The translations under genes and the position numbers were made by a program. Shown in pieces: positions 51,897 through 61,346 of a stretch of DNA of 64,000 nucleotides. Origin of the DNA: Exiguobacterium sp. s193 (lineage in GTDB: Bacteria; Bacillota; Bacilli; Exiguobacteriales; Exiguobacteriaceae); NCBI RefSeq assembly GCF_018618755.1, contig NZ_JACSMR010000011.1, forward strand, positions 46,608 to 110,607, read 5' to 3'. Each line of letters starts with the position of its first letter. Within the stretch, counting starts at the first letter, position 1. Below the pieces are notes generated by a model that did not search any database, was not told the origin of the DNA, and saw nothing but the letters and a program-made list of their open reading frames with translations.

Positions 51897-52895
51897 GTGA
51901 AAGCAATGACGATTGAAAAATATGGAAACGTACCACTCGAACTAACGGAACAGCCCCTTCCCGTTGTCTCCGCACATGATGTCTTAGTCGAAATTCATGC
52001 CGCGAGCATCAATCCGGTTGACTTTAAGATTCGGGACGGCAAGCTCAAGCTGTTGATTCCCTACCAGTTCCCGTTGATTCTCGGCAACGATTTTGCCGGT
52101 ATCGTCACGAGGGTCGGTCCCGCGGTTACACAGTTTCAAGTCGGCGACGCCGTTTACGGACGCGCTGAAAAACGGCGGATCGGGACATTCGCGGAATTCA
52201 TCGCGATTCATGAAGACCTCGTCGCACGAAAACCGGATGCGTTATCGTTCGAAGAGGCGGCGTCAATTCCGCTTGTCGGTTTGACGTCCTATCAGGCACT
52301 CCACGACGTCTTACAAGCGACACCGGGTCAAAAAATCTTAATCCAGGCCGGTGCCGGCGGTGTCGGGACGTTCGCCATCCAACTGGCGAAGGCGATGGGA
52401 CTGTATGTCGCGACGACCGCCAGTCCTGCCGGCCATGATTTGGTCAAAGCACTCGGTGCCGACGAAATCATCGATTACCGGACCGTCGCCTTCGACGAGG
52501 TCTTACATGACTTCGACGGCGTCTACGATACGATTGGCGACGACACGCTCAGACGGTCCTTTAAGATCGTCCGGCCCGGTGGACAAATCGTCTCGATTTC
52601 CGGATTGCCGAATGGCCGGTTCGGCAAAGCGTACGGTTCCGGGTTCCTGAAGACGATGTTATTTCGTCTCTTGACGGTCCGTGAGGCATTTCTCGAGCGG
52701 AAATACCGCGTCACATACACGTTTTTGTTCATGAAACCGAGCGGACGACAACTGCAGCACATCACGGAATGGATTGAGACGGGGCAAATCAAACCGGTCA
52801 TCGATCGCGTCTATCCGTTTGAAGCGGCACAGGAGGCACTCGCGTATTCGGAATCCGGTCATGCGAAAGGGAAAATCATCTTGAAGGTGAAGTAA
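51897..52895 (+). CDS. Zinc-independent MDR-type NADPH oxidoreductase
   Basis: 332 residues of the medium-chain dehydrogenase/quinone oxidoreductase group: GROES-like part with HAASINPVDFKIRDG, then NADP site QAGAGGVGTFAIQLAK (about 143-158). Zinc ligands are absent. It probably reduces quinones or enals. Start is GTG with GGGTGG 7 bases upstream; the longer open frame belongs to the antisense of the small membrane gene. Confidence 0.88.
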   Translation: MKAMTIEKYGNVPLELTEQPLPVVSAHDVLVEIHAASINPVDFKIRDGKLKLLIPYQFPLILGNDFAGIVTRVGPAVTQFQVGDAVYGRAEKRRIGTFAEFIAIHEDLVARKPDALSFEEAASIPLVGLTSYQALHDVLQATPGQKILIQAGAGGVGTFAIQLAKAMGLYVATTASPAGHDLVKALGADEIIDYRTVAFDEVLHDFDGVYDTIGDDTLRRSFKIVRPGGQIVSISGLPNGRFGKAYGSGFLKTMLFRLLTVREAFLERKYRVTYTFLFMKPSGRQLQHITEWIETGQIKPVIDRVYPFEAAQEALAYSESGHAKGKIILKVK

Positions 52896-52900
52896 CGAAC

Positions 52901-52939
52901 AAACAGGAAGCACTTCCCTTAGGGAGAGCTTCCTGTTTA
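52901..52939 (+). terminator. Terminator of the MDR gene
   Basis: AAACAGGAAGC and GCTTCCTGTTT with a loop of about 16 containing a second CCCTT/AGGGA pair. Confidence 0.75.
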
Positions 52940-53002
52940 ACTACAAAAAGAATGATTTTCTTCGTGAAATTTCAGTATGCAGAACAGGTGAGGAGATATT
53001 AA

Positions 53003-53893
53003 ATGCTAACATTACAAAACATTTCGAAGACGTTTGGTGATCGGCTTGTCTTATCAGATATGTCGTTCACGATTCCACGGGGAAAAGTAGTCGGCTTGAT
53101 CGGTCCGAACGGTGCCGGGAAAACAACGCTGATTCGAATCATGAACGGTGTGATCTCCCCGACGCATGGTACGGTCCGTTATGATGATCAGCCGATTGAA
53201 GCCCTTCGTACGAAAGCTGGTATCGTCACCGAAAGTGCGGGGTTGTATCCTGATATGACGGCGCTTGAGAATTTAACTTTTTACGCATCTTTATATGGTG
53301 TCAGAAATAAAAGTCATTTGCTTGAGCTGTTGAACCAGTTCGACTTGGCCCATGTCCGCGATGCCTACGTTCATACGTTTAGTACTGGTATGAAAAAGCG
53401 ACTCGCGCTCGCTAAAGCAATGCTGCATGACCCGGAAATTTTATTTTTGGATGAACCGACGAACGGACTGGACCCCGACGGCATTCGCCAGGTACTGGAT
53501 ATGATTCGCTCCGTGAATCAAACGAAGGGAACGACTGTCATCATCACGTCTCACCTCCTCTACCAATTGGAGAGTGTCTGTGACGCCTACATCTTCATCG
53601 AACAAGGGCGTTTCATCGATCAAGGGACACTCGTCGATTTATTGAACCGTCACCAAACTTCGATTCGCGTCAGAATCCGGACAAACCTTCCACCGGACTC
53701 CGCCCGCACGATGTTCGAAACGGCTGTTGCACCTGTTGCTCCTGACGTGATTGAAGTATCGTTTAAAGACGAAACGTGCATCAGTCCTTTTTTGAAACAA
53801 ATCATCGATCAGGGCTACGCGGTGTATGAGTGTCAAATAATCGACCGTGATTTAGAAGGTGTCTATTTTAAGTTAAGGGGTGAAACGAAATGA
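53003..53893 (+). CDS. ABC-2 exporter ATP-binding protein
   Basis: 296 residues: Walker A GPNGAGKTT (about 36-44), signature FSTGMKKRLALA (about 130-141; a diverged STGMKKR signature common in exporters), Walker B LFLDEPTNGLD (about 153-163). Overlaps the permease gene as ATGA. GAGGAG precedes ATG. Drug, lantibiotic or Na+ export type; substrate unknown. Confidence 0.92.
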   Translation: MLTLQNISKTFGDRLVLSDMSFTIPRGKVVGLIGPNGAGKTTLIRIMNGVISPTHGTVRYDDQPIEALRTKAGIVTESAGLYPDMTALENLTFYASLYGVRNKSHLLELLNQFDLAHVRDAYVHTFSTGMKKRLALAKAMLHDPEILFLDEPTNGLDPDGIRQVLDMIRSVNQTKGTTVIITSHLLYQLESVCDAYIFIEQGRFIDQGTLVDLLNRHQTSIRVRIRTNLPPDSARTMFETAVAPVAPDVIEVSFKDETCISPFLKQIIDQGYAVYECQIIDRDLEGVYFKLRGETK

Positions 53894-54717
53894 ACCTACC
53901 GCTCGTGCTTGCCGTGATTAAAAAAGACAGCATCCAACTCTTCCGAAAAAAGATTTTGCTGTTTACGTTGATTATCATTCCGGTCTTGATGGGGCTCGTC
54001 CTTCCGATCGGATTCGCCTGGTTCATCATCGAGCTTGATCCGTCCACGTTAACCGACCCGGAAGTGCTTGATTTGCTGAATCGTTTTTTGGCGACTACGG
54101 CCAGTCCGGATGTCCTGACACTGACGTTTAATGAACAATTGCTTTATTTGTTCCTAAACTATCCGCTCGTGACGTTATTTTTGTTAGTTCCGGTCATTAC
54201 ATGTTCCGTCATCGCTGCCAATAGTTTCGTCAGTGAAAAGGAACAGCATACATTAGAAAGCTTATTGTTTTCGCCAATCACCATCCGTGATTTGTTTTAC
54301 GGCAAGCTGCTGATCTCGATTGCGTCATCCTACCTGATTTCCGCCGTCTGCTTTTTGATAAATCTGCTTGTCATCAACACTTTGATTTCCGTCAATGGCT
54401 TTTCAGTCAGCTTTCCCTCGACCCAGTGGTGGGTGTTACTCTTCCTCCTGTTACCGATTCTTTTATTGACGACGGCGCTAATTAATTTATTGATCTCGAC
54501 CCGGGTCAGTACGTATCAGGAAGCACAAAATTTGAGCGGTATCATCATCTTACCGTTCATCGGATTAATCATCGGTCAAATCAGCGGATTATTCTTTATC
54601 AATACGTTTTTCCTGATTCTGTTATCGATCGGTTTACTGATTTTAAACGTTTTCCTGTTAAAACTCGCGTTGCGCTTCGGGACACGCGACCAGCTATTTA
54701 ATTCCCAGATGTCCTGA
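53890..54717 (+). CDS. ABC-2 exporter permease
   Basis: 275 residues with six membrane segments: IKKDSIQLFRKKILLFTLIII start, EKEQHTLESLLFSPIT (about 115-130) is the coupling region typical of the ABC-2 fold, ending in four further hydrophobic stretches. Coupled to the ATPase by a 4-bp overlap. Confidence 0.9.
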   Translation: MNLPLVLAVIKKDSIQLFRKKILLFTLIIIPVLMGLVLPIGFAWFIIELDPSTLTDPEVLDLLNRFLATTASPDVLTLTFNEQLLYLFLNYPLVTLFLLVPVITCSVIAANSFVSEKEQHTLESLLFSPITIRDLFYGKLLISIASSYLISAVCFLINLLVINTLISVNGFSVSFPSTQWWVLLFLLLPILLLTTALINLLISTRVSTYQEAQNLSGIIILPFIGLIIGQISGLFFINTFFLILLSIGLLILNVFLLKLALRFGTRDQLFNSQMS

Positions 54718-54790
54718 TTTAAAAAATTTACAAACAAGTCGGTACCGGTTGTCGTAACCTATACCAACGTTCTCTTCTAAATAAGCAACT

Positions 54791-54834
54791 AAAAAACGCC
54801 TTTCGGGATTCAAAAGAATCTCGAAAGGCGTTTA
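54791..54834. terminator. Bidirectional terminator
   Basis: AAACGCCTTTCGGGATT and AATCTCGAAAGGCGTTT with a 6-base loop and T/A-runs at both ends; ends the exporter operon and the convergent DMT gene. Confidence 0.85.
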
Positions 54835-54836
54835 CT

Positions 54837-55775
54837 TTATAACCGGATCAGGACAATTCCGCCGATCATCACGAGCAAACTGAGAATTTGAACGCCAGTA
54901 ACCGGCGTCCGGGCTGCCCCGAACCAACCGAACCGGTCAATCAAGAGACTCCCCGTCAACAGACCAATCGTCACGATGATGATGGCGACGCCGGTGCCGA
55001 CGAGCGGGACGATGAACGCATTCCCGGCAATGAACGTCGCACCAATCAGACCACCGATGAACATCCACCACGGTTTTGGCGCCGTCCGGTCCAGCTGGAG
55101 CTTCGGTCGGACGAGTAGCAACACGAGTAGTAACGTCAGCGTCCCGATGACGAAGGAAATCAATGCCCCTTTAATCGCCGAATCGAGGACACTTCCGAGA
55201 TGCCCGTTAATCGCTGCTTGCATCGCACTCATCATCCCCGTTACGATGCCGAGTAAACGCCAACCGGTCAAGTTGACTTCCGCAAGGTTCTTCGTTTCCT
55301 GTTGTCCGCGTTGCCGGCGTTTCGCTAACCAATCACCTAAGGCGACAGTACCGACGACACCAACCAGGACGAGCATTGCCCCGATTAGGCGAGTCGGCGA
55401 CAACCGGTTGACAGCTGAATCGAACCATCCGAAATGGTCAATCAACAGCCCCATGATGACTTGTCCGAAGATGGGCATGATGACCGTCTGGACCCCGCCC
55501 AGTTTTGGAAACAGTAAGATGTTTCCCGTCAAGAAGATGACCCCGAGAACACCACCGAACCAAATCCAGCGGGGTTCCGTCGTCCAGAGAGCTTCGTTCA
55601 ATGTGAAGTTCCCTTCGACGATCAAGGTTAAGAGGACTAAAAAGACGGTCCCGATACTAAACGAGATGAAGGATGCCGTAAACGGTGATCCGACAACTCC
55701 ACGCAGCCGTGTGTTGACACTCGTCTGCACCGGAACGATGATGCCGATTGCTAAACCAATGATAATTGCTAACAT
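54837..55775 (-). CDS. DMT-superfamily transporter (YdcZ/DUF606-like)
   Basis: 312 residues with ten predicted membrane segments and a clear internal duplication: IPVQTSVNTRLR-type start (VQTSVNTRLRGVVGSPFTASF) recurs as MQAAINGHLGSVLDSAIKGALIS in the second half, and FGGVLGVIFLTGN recurs as FIGGLIGATFIAGN. This matches fused YdcZ-like DMT proteins. GAGGAGG precedes ATG. Substrate unknown. Confidence 0.88.
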   Translation of the reverse strand: MLAIIIGLAIGIIVPVQTSVNTRLRGVVGSPFTASFISFSIGTVFLVLLTLIVEGNFTLNEALWTTEPRWIWFGGVLGVIFLTGNILLFPKLGGVQTVIMPIFGQVIMGLLIDHFGWFDSAVNRLSPTRLIGAMLVLVGVVGTVALGDWLAKRRQRGQQETKNLAEVNLTGWRLLGIVTGMMSAMQAAINGHLGSVLDSAIKGALISFVIGTLTLLLVLLLVRPKLQLDRTAPKPWWMFIGGLIGATFIAGNAFIVPLVGTGVAIIIVTIGLLTGSLLIDRFGWFGAARTPVTGVQILSLLVMIGGIVLIRL

Positions 55776-55896
55776 GACGTGCCTCCTCTAACTACAAACA
55801 GATTCCGTCTCATCATACGGCAACGGGTTACAAAAAGGCGATTCCTCTGCCTATATGTTCAGACGAACTCATGATGAGGTGACACGACGTGTCCCG

Positions 55897-56541
55897 TTAA
55901 ACGATTTTCGTGATTGTCAGCAAATCATCGACGACATGCTCGGCCGTCGCGAGCTCCGCTTCCTGTGCAAAGTCAAATCGGCAGCCGATCGCCGGCCAAC
56001 CGTTTTCTTTTGCTGCCGTAAAGTCCGATTGCCGGTCGCCGACAACGTAACCTTCCCGTAGCCCGTGTTTCGTCCGAATCATCCGGACGAGCTCGGCTTT
56101 GTTGAGTGAATCGACGTCTTCAATGCTATAGACCCCGGTCAGGTAACGGTCTAACGCAAACTGCTCGACGATTGCCGCTAAATACGCTGAAAGTCCGTTA
56201 CTCGCGACATATAACTCGTGTCCGGACGCGTGAAGTGTTTCCAGTATCGTCACAGCATCCGGATACAAGGCGCCTTGCCCTGTCTGAATTCGCTCGATCA
56301 AGGCTTGTTGAAACCAGTCGTCCATCTGCTTGCGGTCGGTTTCCGGATGTGCCGGCAAGAGAGTCGCCCAGACTTGCGGTAACGGGACACCCATGATTGT
56401 TTCGTATGTATCGAGCGGTGTTGCGTCATGCCATTTACCGGCTTGCCGTAACTTGGTAAAAGCGACTTCTAAAGCCGGCCCTAAAATCCGGTGCGTCTGA
56501 AATAACGTCCCGTCCATATCAAAGATGATTGCTTGTTTCAT
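55897..56541 (-). CDS. HAD-family hydrolase
   Basis: 214 residues: motif I FDMDGTLFQ, motif II VASNGLS, motif III NKAELV/RTKHG and motif IV VVGDRQSDF. A phosphoglycolate-phosphatase-like C1-cap protein. Its start lies inside the end of the VOC gene (23-bp overlap), so it is coupled to the MBL-VOC operon. GGGGGAG precedes ATG. Confidence 0.88.
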   Translation of the reverse strand: MKQAIIFDMDGTLFQTHRILGPALEVAFTKLRQAGKWHDATPLDTYETIMGVPLPQVWATLLPAHPETDRKQMDDWFQQALIERIQTGQGALYPDAVTILETLHASGHELYVASNGLSAYLAAIVEQFALDRYLTGVYSIEDVDSLNKAELVRMIRTKHGLREGYVVGDRQSDFTAAKENGWPAIGCRFDFAQEAELATAEHVVDDLLTITKIV

Positions 56542-57013
56542 CGGTCTCCCCCTCTGCTTGAGCGTTTATACGCAGCCAGTCGCTCCAGTACATCGTTCCC
56601 GTGATGCGGTGCGGATTGGCGATCGGACAGATGAACTCGAGACTGTTCCCGTCCGGATCATTGAAATGAATTTTCGCGTGCGCGTGGTGCGCCAGTGCGA
56701 TGACGAACGGTTCCGTCGGTTCGAACCCAAATGCTTTTCGTGGTGTGTAACCGTGTGCCGTCAACCAATTAACGGCATCCGTCAATGCTTCCAGTTCGAC
56801 CTGGAAGGCGATATGCCGGATCGACGGATGGTAGTCGAGTTCGACTTGATCCGCGACCCAGAGGCCAAGACAACTTTCTTCTTTGACGATCCAGAGAAAC
56901 GCCAACCGGTCGTCGACGATATGATCGAGTGTCAGCCCGAGTCCTTCGTAAAAGGTAATCGATTGTTGTAAATTCCGGACCGGGAGATGCGCTTCGTACA
57001 GACCCTTAATCAT
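56519..57013 (-). CDS. VOC-family (glyoxalase-like) protein
   Basis: 164 residues: MIKGLYEAHLPVRNLQQSIT start, VOC beta-alpha-beta-beta-beta repeat, His-rich ALAHHAHAKIHFNDPDGNSLEFIC (split; about 108-130) with metal-ligand H and E positions. Substrate unknown. ATG overlaps the MBL gene by 8 bp; the ribosome site is weak, as expected for coupling. Confidence 0.82.
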   Translation of the reverse strand: MIKGLYEAHLPVRNLQQSITFYEGLGLTLDHIVDDRLAFLWIVKEESCLGLWVADQVELDYHPSIRHIAFQVELEALTDAVNWLTAHGYTPRKAFGFEPTEPFVIALAHHAHAKIHFNDPDGNSLEFICPIANPHRITGTMYWSDWLRINAQAEGETDETSNHL

Positions 57014-57821
57014 CCGTGCCGCCTAATGCATCGATGTAACGCGTTGCCGACCGGGCAACTGCATCCGCTGCGTCGTTTTCGACGATGCGGTGAAAGGCAT
57101 CATACAACTGGTTAAATGACAGCGTGCTGAGTTGCGACGCCATCTGCGCTACTGTCGTTGCCGGCAACGGAATCAGGTTCGGATAACTGTACATGAAGCT
57201 GACCCACGCCCGGTCGGCGACGACACGGACGATATCACCCGTCAGCAGGACACCACGCCCTGCGTCTCCCTGCGTCCACTCAAGGACCGTCGCGCCGTCA
57301 AAATGACCACCAATCCGGTGCAGAACGAGGTCATCTGCCAGTTCCAACCGATCACCGGACCAGAAAATAATCCGAGCGCTCGGTCGCGTCACCCATTGTT
57401 CGTCTGCCTGATGGATATAGATCGGAACGCCAAATGCTTCTGCCCAGTCGACTTGTGTCGCATAGTAGTGCGGATGCGACAAGGCGATCGCGTCAAGTCC
57501 CCCCTGTTGGTTGATTTCATCAATCACGGTCTGATCGAGATAAGTAATACAGTCCCATAACAACCGCTTTTCCCCGGCGACCAGATATGCCGTTTGCCCG
57601 ATTCCGAATTGTGGTGATGTCACGAGGCTCATCAAACCCGGTTGCTCCGGTGTCACCGTCGTCCGGTAGTTCCCGGATGCGACCATCGCCTCACGCGTCG
57701 TCCACGATTGTCCGTCAGGATTGACGTATTGCCGTTCATCACTGCAAATCCGGCAGGTCGTTGGTTGAACTTCAACCGCATCCGTCTGCACCCCGCAGGT
57801 CGTACAAATCCAATAACTCAT
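57006..57821 (-). CDS. MBL-fold hydrolase with N-terminal zinc ribbon
   Basis: 271 residues. CTTCG (6-10) and CRIC (23-26) form an N-terminal rubredoxin/zinc-ribbon-like knuckle. The MBL motif region reads LSHPHYYATQVDW (about 112-124), so the second half of HxHxDH is not standard; a later His is in GGHFDG (about 170) and D in LLTGDIV. This divergent form is shared by some Bacilli proteins. First gene of the MBL-VOC-HAD operon. AGGGGG precedes ATG. Confidence 0.75.
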   Translation of the reverse strand: MSYWICTTCGVQTDAVEVQPTTCRICSDERQYVNPDGQSWTTREAMVASGNYRTTVTPEQPGLMSLVTSPQFGIGQTAYLVAGEKRLLWDCITYLDQTVIDEINQQGGLDAIALSHPHYYATQVDWAEAFGVPIYIHQADEQWVTRPSARIIFWSGDRLELADDLVLHRIGGHFDGATVLEWTQGDAGRGVLLTGDIVRVVADRAWVSFMYSYPNLIPLPATTVAQMASQLSTLSFNQLYDAFHRIVENDAADAVARSATRYIDALGGTDD

Positions 57822-57846
57822 TTCTTTTCCCCCTTATTTTAATCAG

Positions 57847-58041
57847 TTACGCGTGCCGCTTCTTACGGGCGACTACGGCACTGATGCCCCCCAACAGGAG
57901 TGCTCCGCCGACGAAGCCGAGAAAAACGCTCCAGTTGAACTCTCCTTGCACGCTGTACATGATTGTTACTCCAATCAAGGCGCCGATTGTGATCGCGAGC
58001 AGTCGCGCCGCTAAGGATGACGTGCGATTCTGTTTGTTCAT
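57847..58041 (-). CDS. Small two-helix membrane protein
   Basis: 64 residues, two hydrophobic segments (LLAITIGALIGVTIMYS and FLGFVGGALLLGGISAVVA) and a basic tail. AAGGGGG precedes ATG. Downstream of the PspC gene on the same strand; function unknown. Confidence 0.65.
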   Translation of the reverse strand: MNKQNRTSSLAARLLAITIGALIGVTIMYSVQGEFNWSVFLGFVGGALLLGGISAVVARKKRHA

Positions 58042-58071
58042 CTGGGTTGCCCCCTTCTGGTTGAGTTTGTG

Positions 58072-58260
58072 TTACAACGTCCGTGGTGGACTCGCCATCG
58101 CATTCGCAAGAATCAGATAAATGATGATGTTGACCGGCAGTGGGATAAAAATAAAAATTAAGCGGACGGCGAATGACGACAAGCCAAGCTGTTCCGCAAG
58201 TCCTCCGCAGACACCCTGGATCGATTTGTCGGTCGCTGATTTCCGTAATGTTCTTGCCAT
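58072..58260 (-). CDS. PspC-domain protein
   Basis: 62 residues: LRKSATDKSIQGVCGGLAEQ (about 4-23) and the following hydrophobic stretch are the PspC domain (KxIxGVCGGIAEYF pattern), one or two membrane helices. PspC-type proteins act in envelope stress sensing. ATG at 58260 is preferred because AAGGAG lies upstream. Very likely cotranscribed with the 64-residue membrane protein. Confidence 0.9.
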   Translation of the reverse strand: MARTLRKSATDKSIQGVCGGLAEQLGLSSFAVRLIFIFIPLPVNIIIYLILANAMASPPRTL

Positions 58261-58431
58261 TTTGATGCACTCCTTACTGAATATAAAAATTCGATTTACT
58301 TGAACCTCCAGAAAAAAACTGGATAACCCGTCCATCTGTTACAATAATTAGGTACTTCACCAGTCTACACGTTTTGATATCGTTTTTCATCCGATTGGCG
58401 ATTTTTAATCTACTAAAAAAGGAGAACTATC

Positions 58432-59589
58432 ATGTACATCAAAACTTCTCTCGCCGTTGCCACACTCGCGCTCGCCATCACGAGCGGGTGCACGAATGAC
58501 ACCGCGTCGGGTACAAAAAACTCACCGGGCGTTAAAGCAGAAGCGGTTTCAACCGCTGCCGCGACACCGGTTTCAAGCGAACATAAGCCGGTCGCATTAT
58601 CAAAAAAGGAGGATTTCGTTTCAATCGGTACGCAAAAATCGTACAATCTATCGTCCTTTTTTGTCGGTCAGTCAATCCAGCTTTCTCCGGAGTATCTATA
58701 TGAACACGATATTTACTACACGCACTTCCTCCAGACGAACGAAAACAAGGTTAACAGCACGATTTACCGCTATTCCCCGGGATTGAACACGAATGAAGTG
58801 ATTGAGACGGTCGATCAAACGATCGGCTCATTGACCGGTGTGTCCCATTACCTGTTCTGGGTCGCGTCAGCGCCGGCAGAGGACGGGATTGCCTGGACGA
58901 TTCACAGCTTCAATCTCAAAAATGGAAAACAGGATGTGCTTGACCGAGGGGTCAGCCGCTTCGATGCCTCCATCCCGGTGCTTGACGCTTCAACGACTCG
59001 CGTCTCCTGGCTGATCCATGACGCAACCGCGAAGAAGACAACAACGCTGATGAAGTCCTTTGATGTTGCCGCCGATACAATCATCATCCACGAACAGTAT
59101 GACCTCAACAAAAGAAAACGGGACGGTATCTTACCGTTTGATTTCCGATTGGGCGACGCCGGACGCTTGATTCATACCAGCACGTTCAAGGACGGGACTA
59201 AAACCTCGCGCCTTGCGAGTGACGACGGCAGGTTCCAGCGACCGATTGATGGATTGATTGATTTCGAGTACGGTGCTGATTACGTCGCAATCGGTGAAGA
59301 GGGACACGCTGCTTTTTTACCGCTTGATTCAAAAGAACCCGACTTCACTTATGAGTTATCCGATCGGCATTCAACCGTCGATGCGTTTCGTTTCTTGTCC
59401 CGCGACCGGCTAATCTTCCGTGAAAACACGTCGCAGCTCCTCTATGCCGACTTAACGCGCGGAACCGTCGCCCCGTTGACCGAAATGGAAGACACGACGT
59501 CTAAACCGATTTACGTCAACGGAATGATTGCCTATTCCGTTTCGGACGGTCAGGATGTTACGTTTCATGTCATCGACGTCACGCCATGA
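58432..59589 (+). CDS. Predicted lipoprotein of unknown function
   Basis: 385 residues: lipoprotein signal ending in AITSGC (Cys about 20), a low-complexity Ala/Ser/Thr linker to about 60, then a long soluble beta-rich part with repeated D-G/hydrophobic strand elements, compatible with a beta-propeller but not proven. AAAGGAG precedes ATG. Own terminator downstream. Confidence 0.7.
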   Translation: MYIKTSLAVATLALAITSGCTNDTASGTKNSPGVKAEAVSTAAATPVSSEHKPVALSKKEDFVSIGTQKSYNLSSFFVGQSIQLSPEYLYEHDIYYTHFLQTNENKVNSTIYRYSPGLNTNEVIETVDQTIGSLTGVSHYLFWVASAPAEDGIAWTIHSFNLKNGKQDVLDRGVSRFDASIPVLDASTTRVSWLIHDATAKKTTTLMKSFDVAADTIIIHEQYDLNKRKRDGILPFDFRLGDAGRLIHTSTFKDGTKTSRLASDDGRFQRPIDGLIDFEYGADYVAIGEEGHAAFLPLDSKEPDFTYELSDRHSTVDAFRFLSRDRLIFRENTSQLLYADLTRGTVAPLTEMEDTTSKPIYVNGMIAYSVSDGQDVTFHVIDVTP

Positions 59590-59595
59590 CCGCTA

Positions 59596-59631
59596 CTCCA
59601 CCTTGCTTTTTCTAGAGCCGGTGGAGTTTTT
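59596..59631 (+). terminator. Terminator of the lipoprotein gene
   Basis: CTCCACC and GGTGGAG stem with a loop of about 17, then TTTTTC. Confidence 0.75.
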
Positions 59632-59682
59632 CGTCTGCATTGAAACGGTTTATAATATGCTAAACTGACATATATACAATAA

Positions 59683-59713
59683 AAAACGGAGCGCCGCTTG
59701 CGGTCCGTTTTCG
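59683..59713 (+). terminator. Hairpin in front of the second VOC gene
   Basis: AAAACGGA and TCCGTTTT enclose about 13 bases; it lies 17 bp before the VOC start and may attenuate readthrough. Confidence 0.45.
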
Positions 59714-59729
59714 AAAGGACGTCCATAAG

Positions 59730-60128
59730 TTGAAACAAATTCATCACATCTGTATCCAAACGGCTGATTACGCTGCCTCTAAAACCTTTTATGAAGCACT
59801 CGGGTTCGAACTCGTCCAGGAATCCCCGGACTTTCACACCCGTGCGTTTAACAGTTGGCTCAAGCTCGGCGACTTTTATATCGAACTCCAGACGAACAAA
59901 GTCGACGAGACCTTGACGCCTTATACGAAACATACGTCCGGTCCCGTTCATTTCGCTTTATACGTCGACGATTTAGCGGCGGAAGTCGCACGGCTCGAAC
60001 AACGCGGTGTCACCTTCCTGCCGAAAAACGGCGGAAACATCTACTTCGTCGTCGACGGGCATCTCAGTAAATTAAAAGCACCAGAAGGGACGATTGTCGA
60101 ACTGCGGGATACATTTGTCATTTCCTGA
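59730..60128 (+). CDS. VOC-family protein
   Basis: 132 residues starting (TTG) MKQIHHICIQTADYAASKTF: the first metal His (HH at 5-6), SGPVHFALYVDDLAAEVARL with the second, and the C-terminal Glu in GTIVELRDT (about 122). Matches glyoxalase/dioxygenase-like VOC enzymes. AAAGGA lies about 10 bases upstream. Confidence 0.85.
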   Translation: MKQIHHICIQTADYAASKTFYEALGFELVQESPDFHTRAFNSWLKLGDFYIELQTNKVDETLTPYTKHTSGPVHFALYVDDLAAEVARLEQRGVTFLPKNGGNIYFVVDGHLSKLKAPEGTIVELRDTFVIS

Positions 60129-60192
60129 TTAACGACTCCACATGAGCAGTTCTATTTTGATGATTTCAGGTCGTCTTTCTGAATGCCGGTCA

Positions 60193-60540
60193 TCACTTCC
60201 CGTTTCGTTTATTTTTGTTTAAGTGAAACTCTTTTAGCGCCCGGTTAAAATTGACGATCAAGGCACTGATGACCCCAATGCCAAGCAAGACGTACCCCAT
60301 CGTAAATATTTTGCCGAGCGGCGTGACGGGATAGATATCACCATATCCGACCGTCGTCAGCGTCATGACGGAAAAATAGAGGGCGTCAAGATAAGTCAGC
60401 TGTTCGACATTGTGATAAAAAAACATTCCGACTGCAAGCAAAAAGGCGACGGAGAACATGACTGCCTTTTGTTCGTCTTGCCGAAACAGGATTTTCAGGA
60501 CGTAGTACATATTCCGTAACAGAATGAAAAAGGCAATCAT
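60193..60540 (-). CDS. Two-helix potassium channel
   Basis: 115 residues: one membrane helix (about 25-43), a pore loop with the K+ selectivity filter TLTTVGYGDIYPVTPLGK (about 61-78), a second helix (about 80-100) and a short basic tail, without RCK domain. A minimal KcsA-like channel. GAGAGG precedes ATG. Confidence 0.92.
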   Translation of the reverse strand: MIAFFILLRNMYYVLKILFRQDEQKAVMFSVAFLLAVGMFFYHNVEQLTYLDALYFSVMTLTTVGYGDIYPVTPLGKIFTMGYVLLGIGVISALIVNFNRALKEFHLNKNKRNGK

Positions 60541-60698
60541 CGTATCTTCCTCTCCTGACCATCAATCGTCTCCGACAGGCGCAACTACCGTTCCTTTACC
60601 TTATTGAGAGATTTACCCGAAAAAAGGGTGAACGATTCATCGAAAGCAATCTAAGATTTATTGGAAAATAGGATTTTAACGTTCGGGAGGTTTTATAA

Positions 60699-61226
60699 AT
60701 GCGTATTCAAATCATCGGCGGGTCCGGCACCGGCAAAAGTACGCTCGGCAAGTGGATCGGCCAGCAAGAAGGCATACCATGGATCGATAGCGATCACTAC
60801 TTGTGGACGGATCAAACATTCACTGAAAAACGGTCGGTCGACGATCGGTATGCCTTATATAGACAGGACATCGAACGCCATCAACAGTACATTGTTTCCG
60901 GTTCCGTCTTTTCGTGGAATCCCTACGGCTTCCCGGACCGCGAGTTGCTCGTATTTTTAACGTTGGATGAAGAAACACGGATGAACCGGTTAATCAAACG
61001 GGAACAGGCACGCTATCCCGATTTTTCAGGTTCTAACGATTTCCTCGACTGGTGCAAGACATATTTGACGGAGACGGACCCTGCCATGATTGGGACATTG
61101 GCAGAACATCAACTCCAAATGCTTCTTTCGAGATCACCCGTCATCCGGATCGATGCCGCACAATCGACGGACGAAATGTACAACCAAATCAAAGAGCAGT
61201 ATCAGAAACTTTGTATATCGTCTTGA
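60699..61226 (+). CDS. P-loop kinase-like protein (topology-modulation/FlaR type)
   Basis: 175 residues: Walker A GGSGTGKST (about 7-15), D-S-D in IPWIDSDHYLW (about 27-37), and LID-like basic stretch NRLIKREQ. It resembles adenylate-kinase-like proteins annotated as topology modulation protein. Substrate unproven. GGGAGG lies 8 bases before ATG. Confidence 0.82.
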   Translation: MRIQIIGGSGTGKSTLGKWIGQQEGIPWIDSDHYLWTDQTFTEKRSVDDRYALYRQDIERHQQYIVSGSVFSWNPYGFPDRELLVFLTLDEETRMNRLIKREQARYPDFSGSNDFLDWCKTYLTETDPAMIGTLAEHQLQMLLSRSPVIRIDAAQSTDEMYNQIKEQYQKLCISS

Positions 61227-61346
61227 CGAGATGGATTACGACGAACCATCTTTTCGATTGACGACTTTTTTAAATCCATCGGATACACCAAACAAAAAAA
61301 TGATATAATTTGTTAAATTAAGGATTTTTCAGAAAGGAGTCACGTG

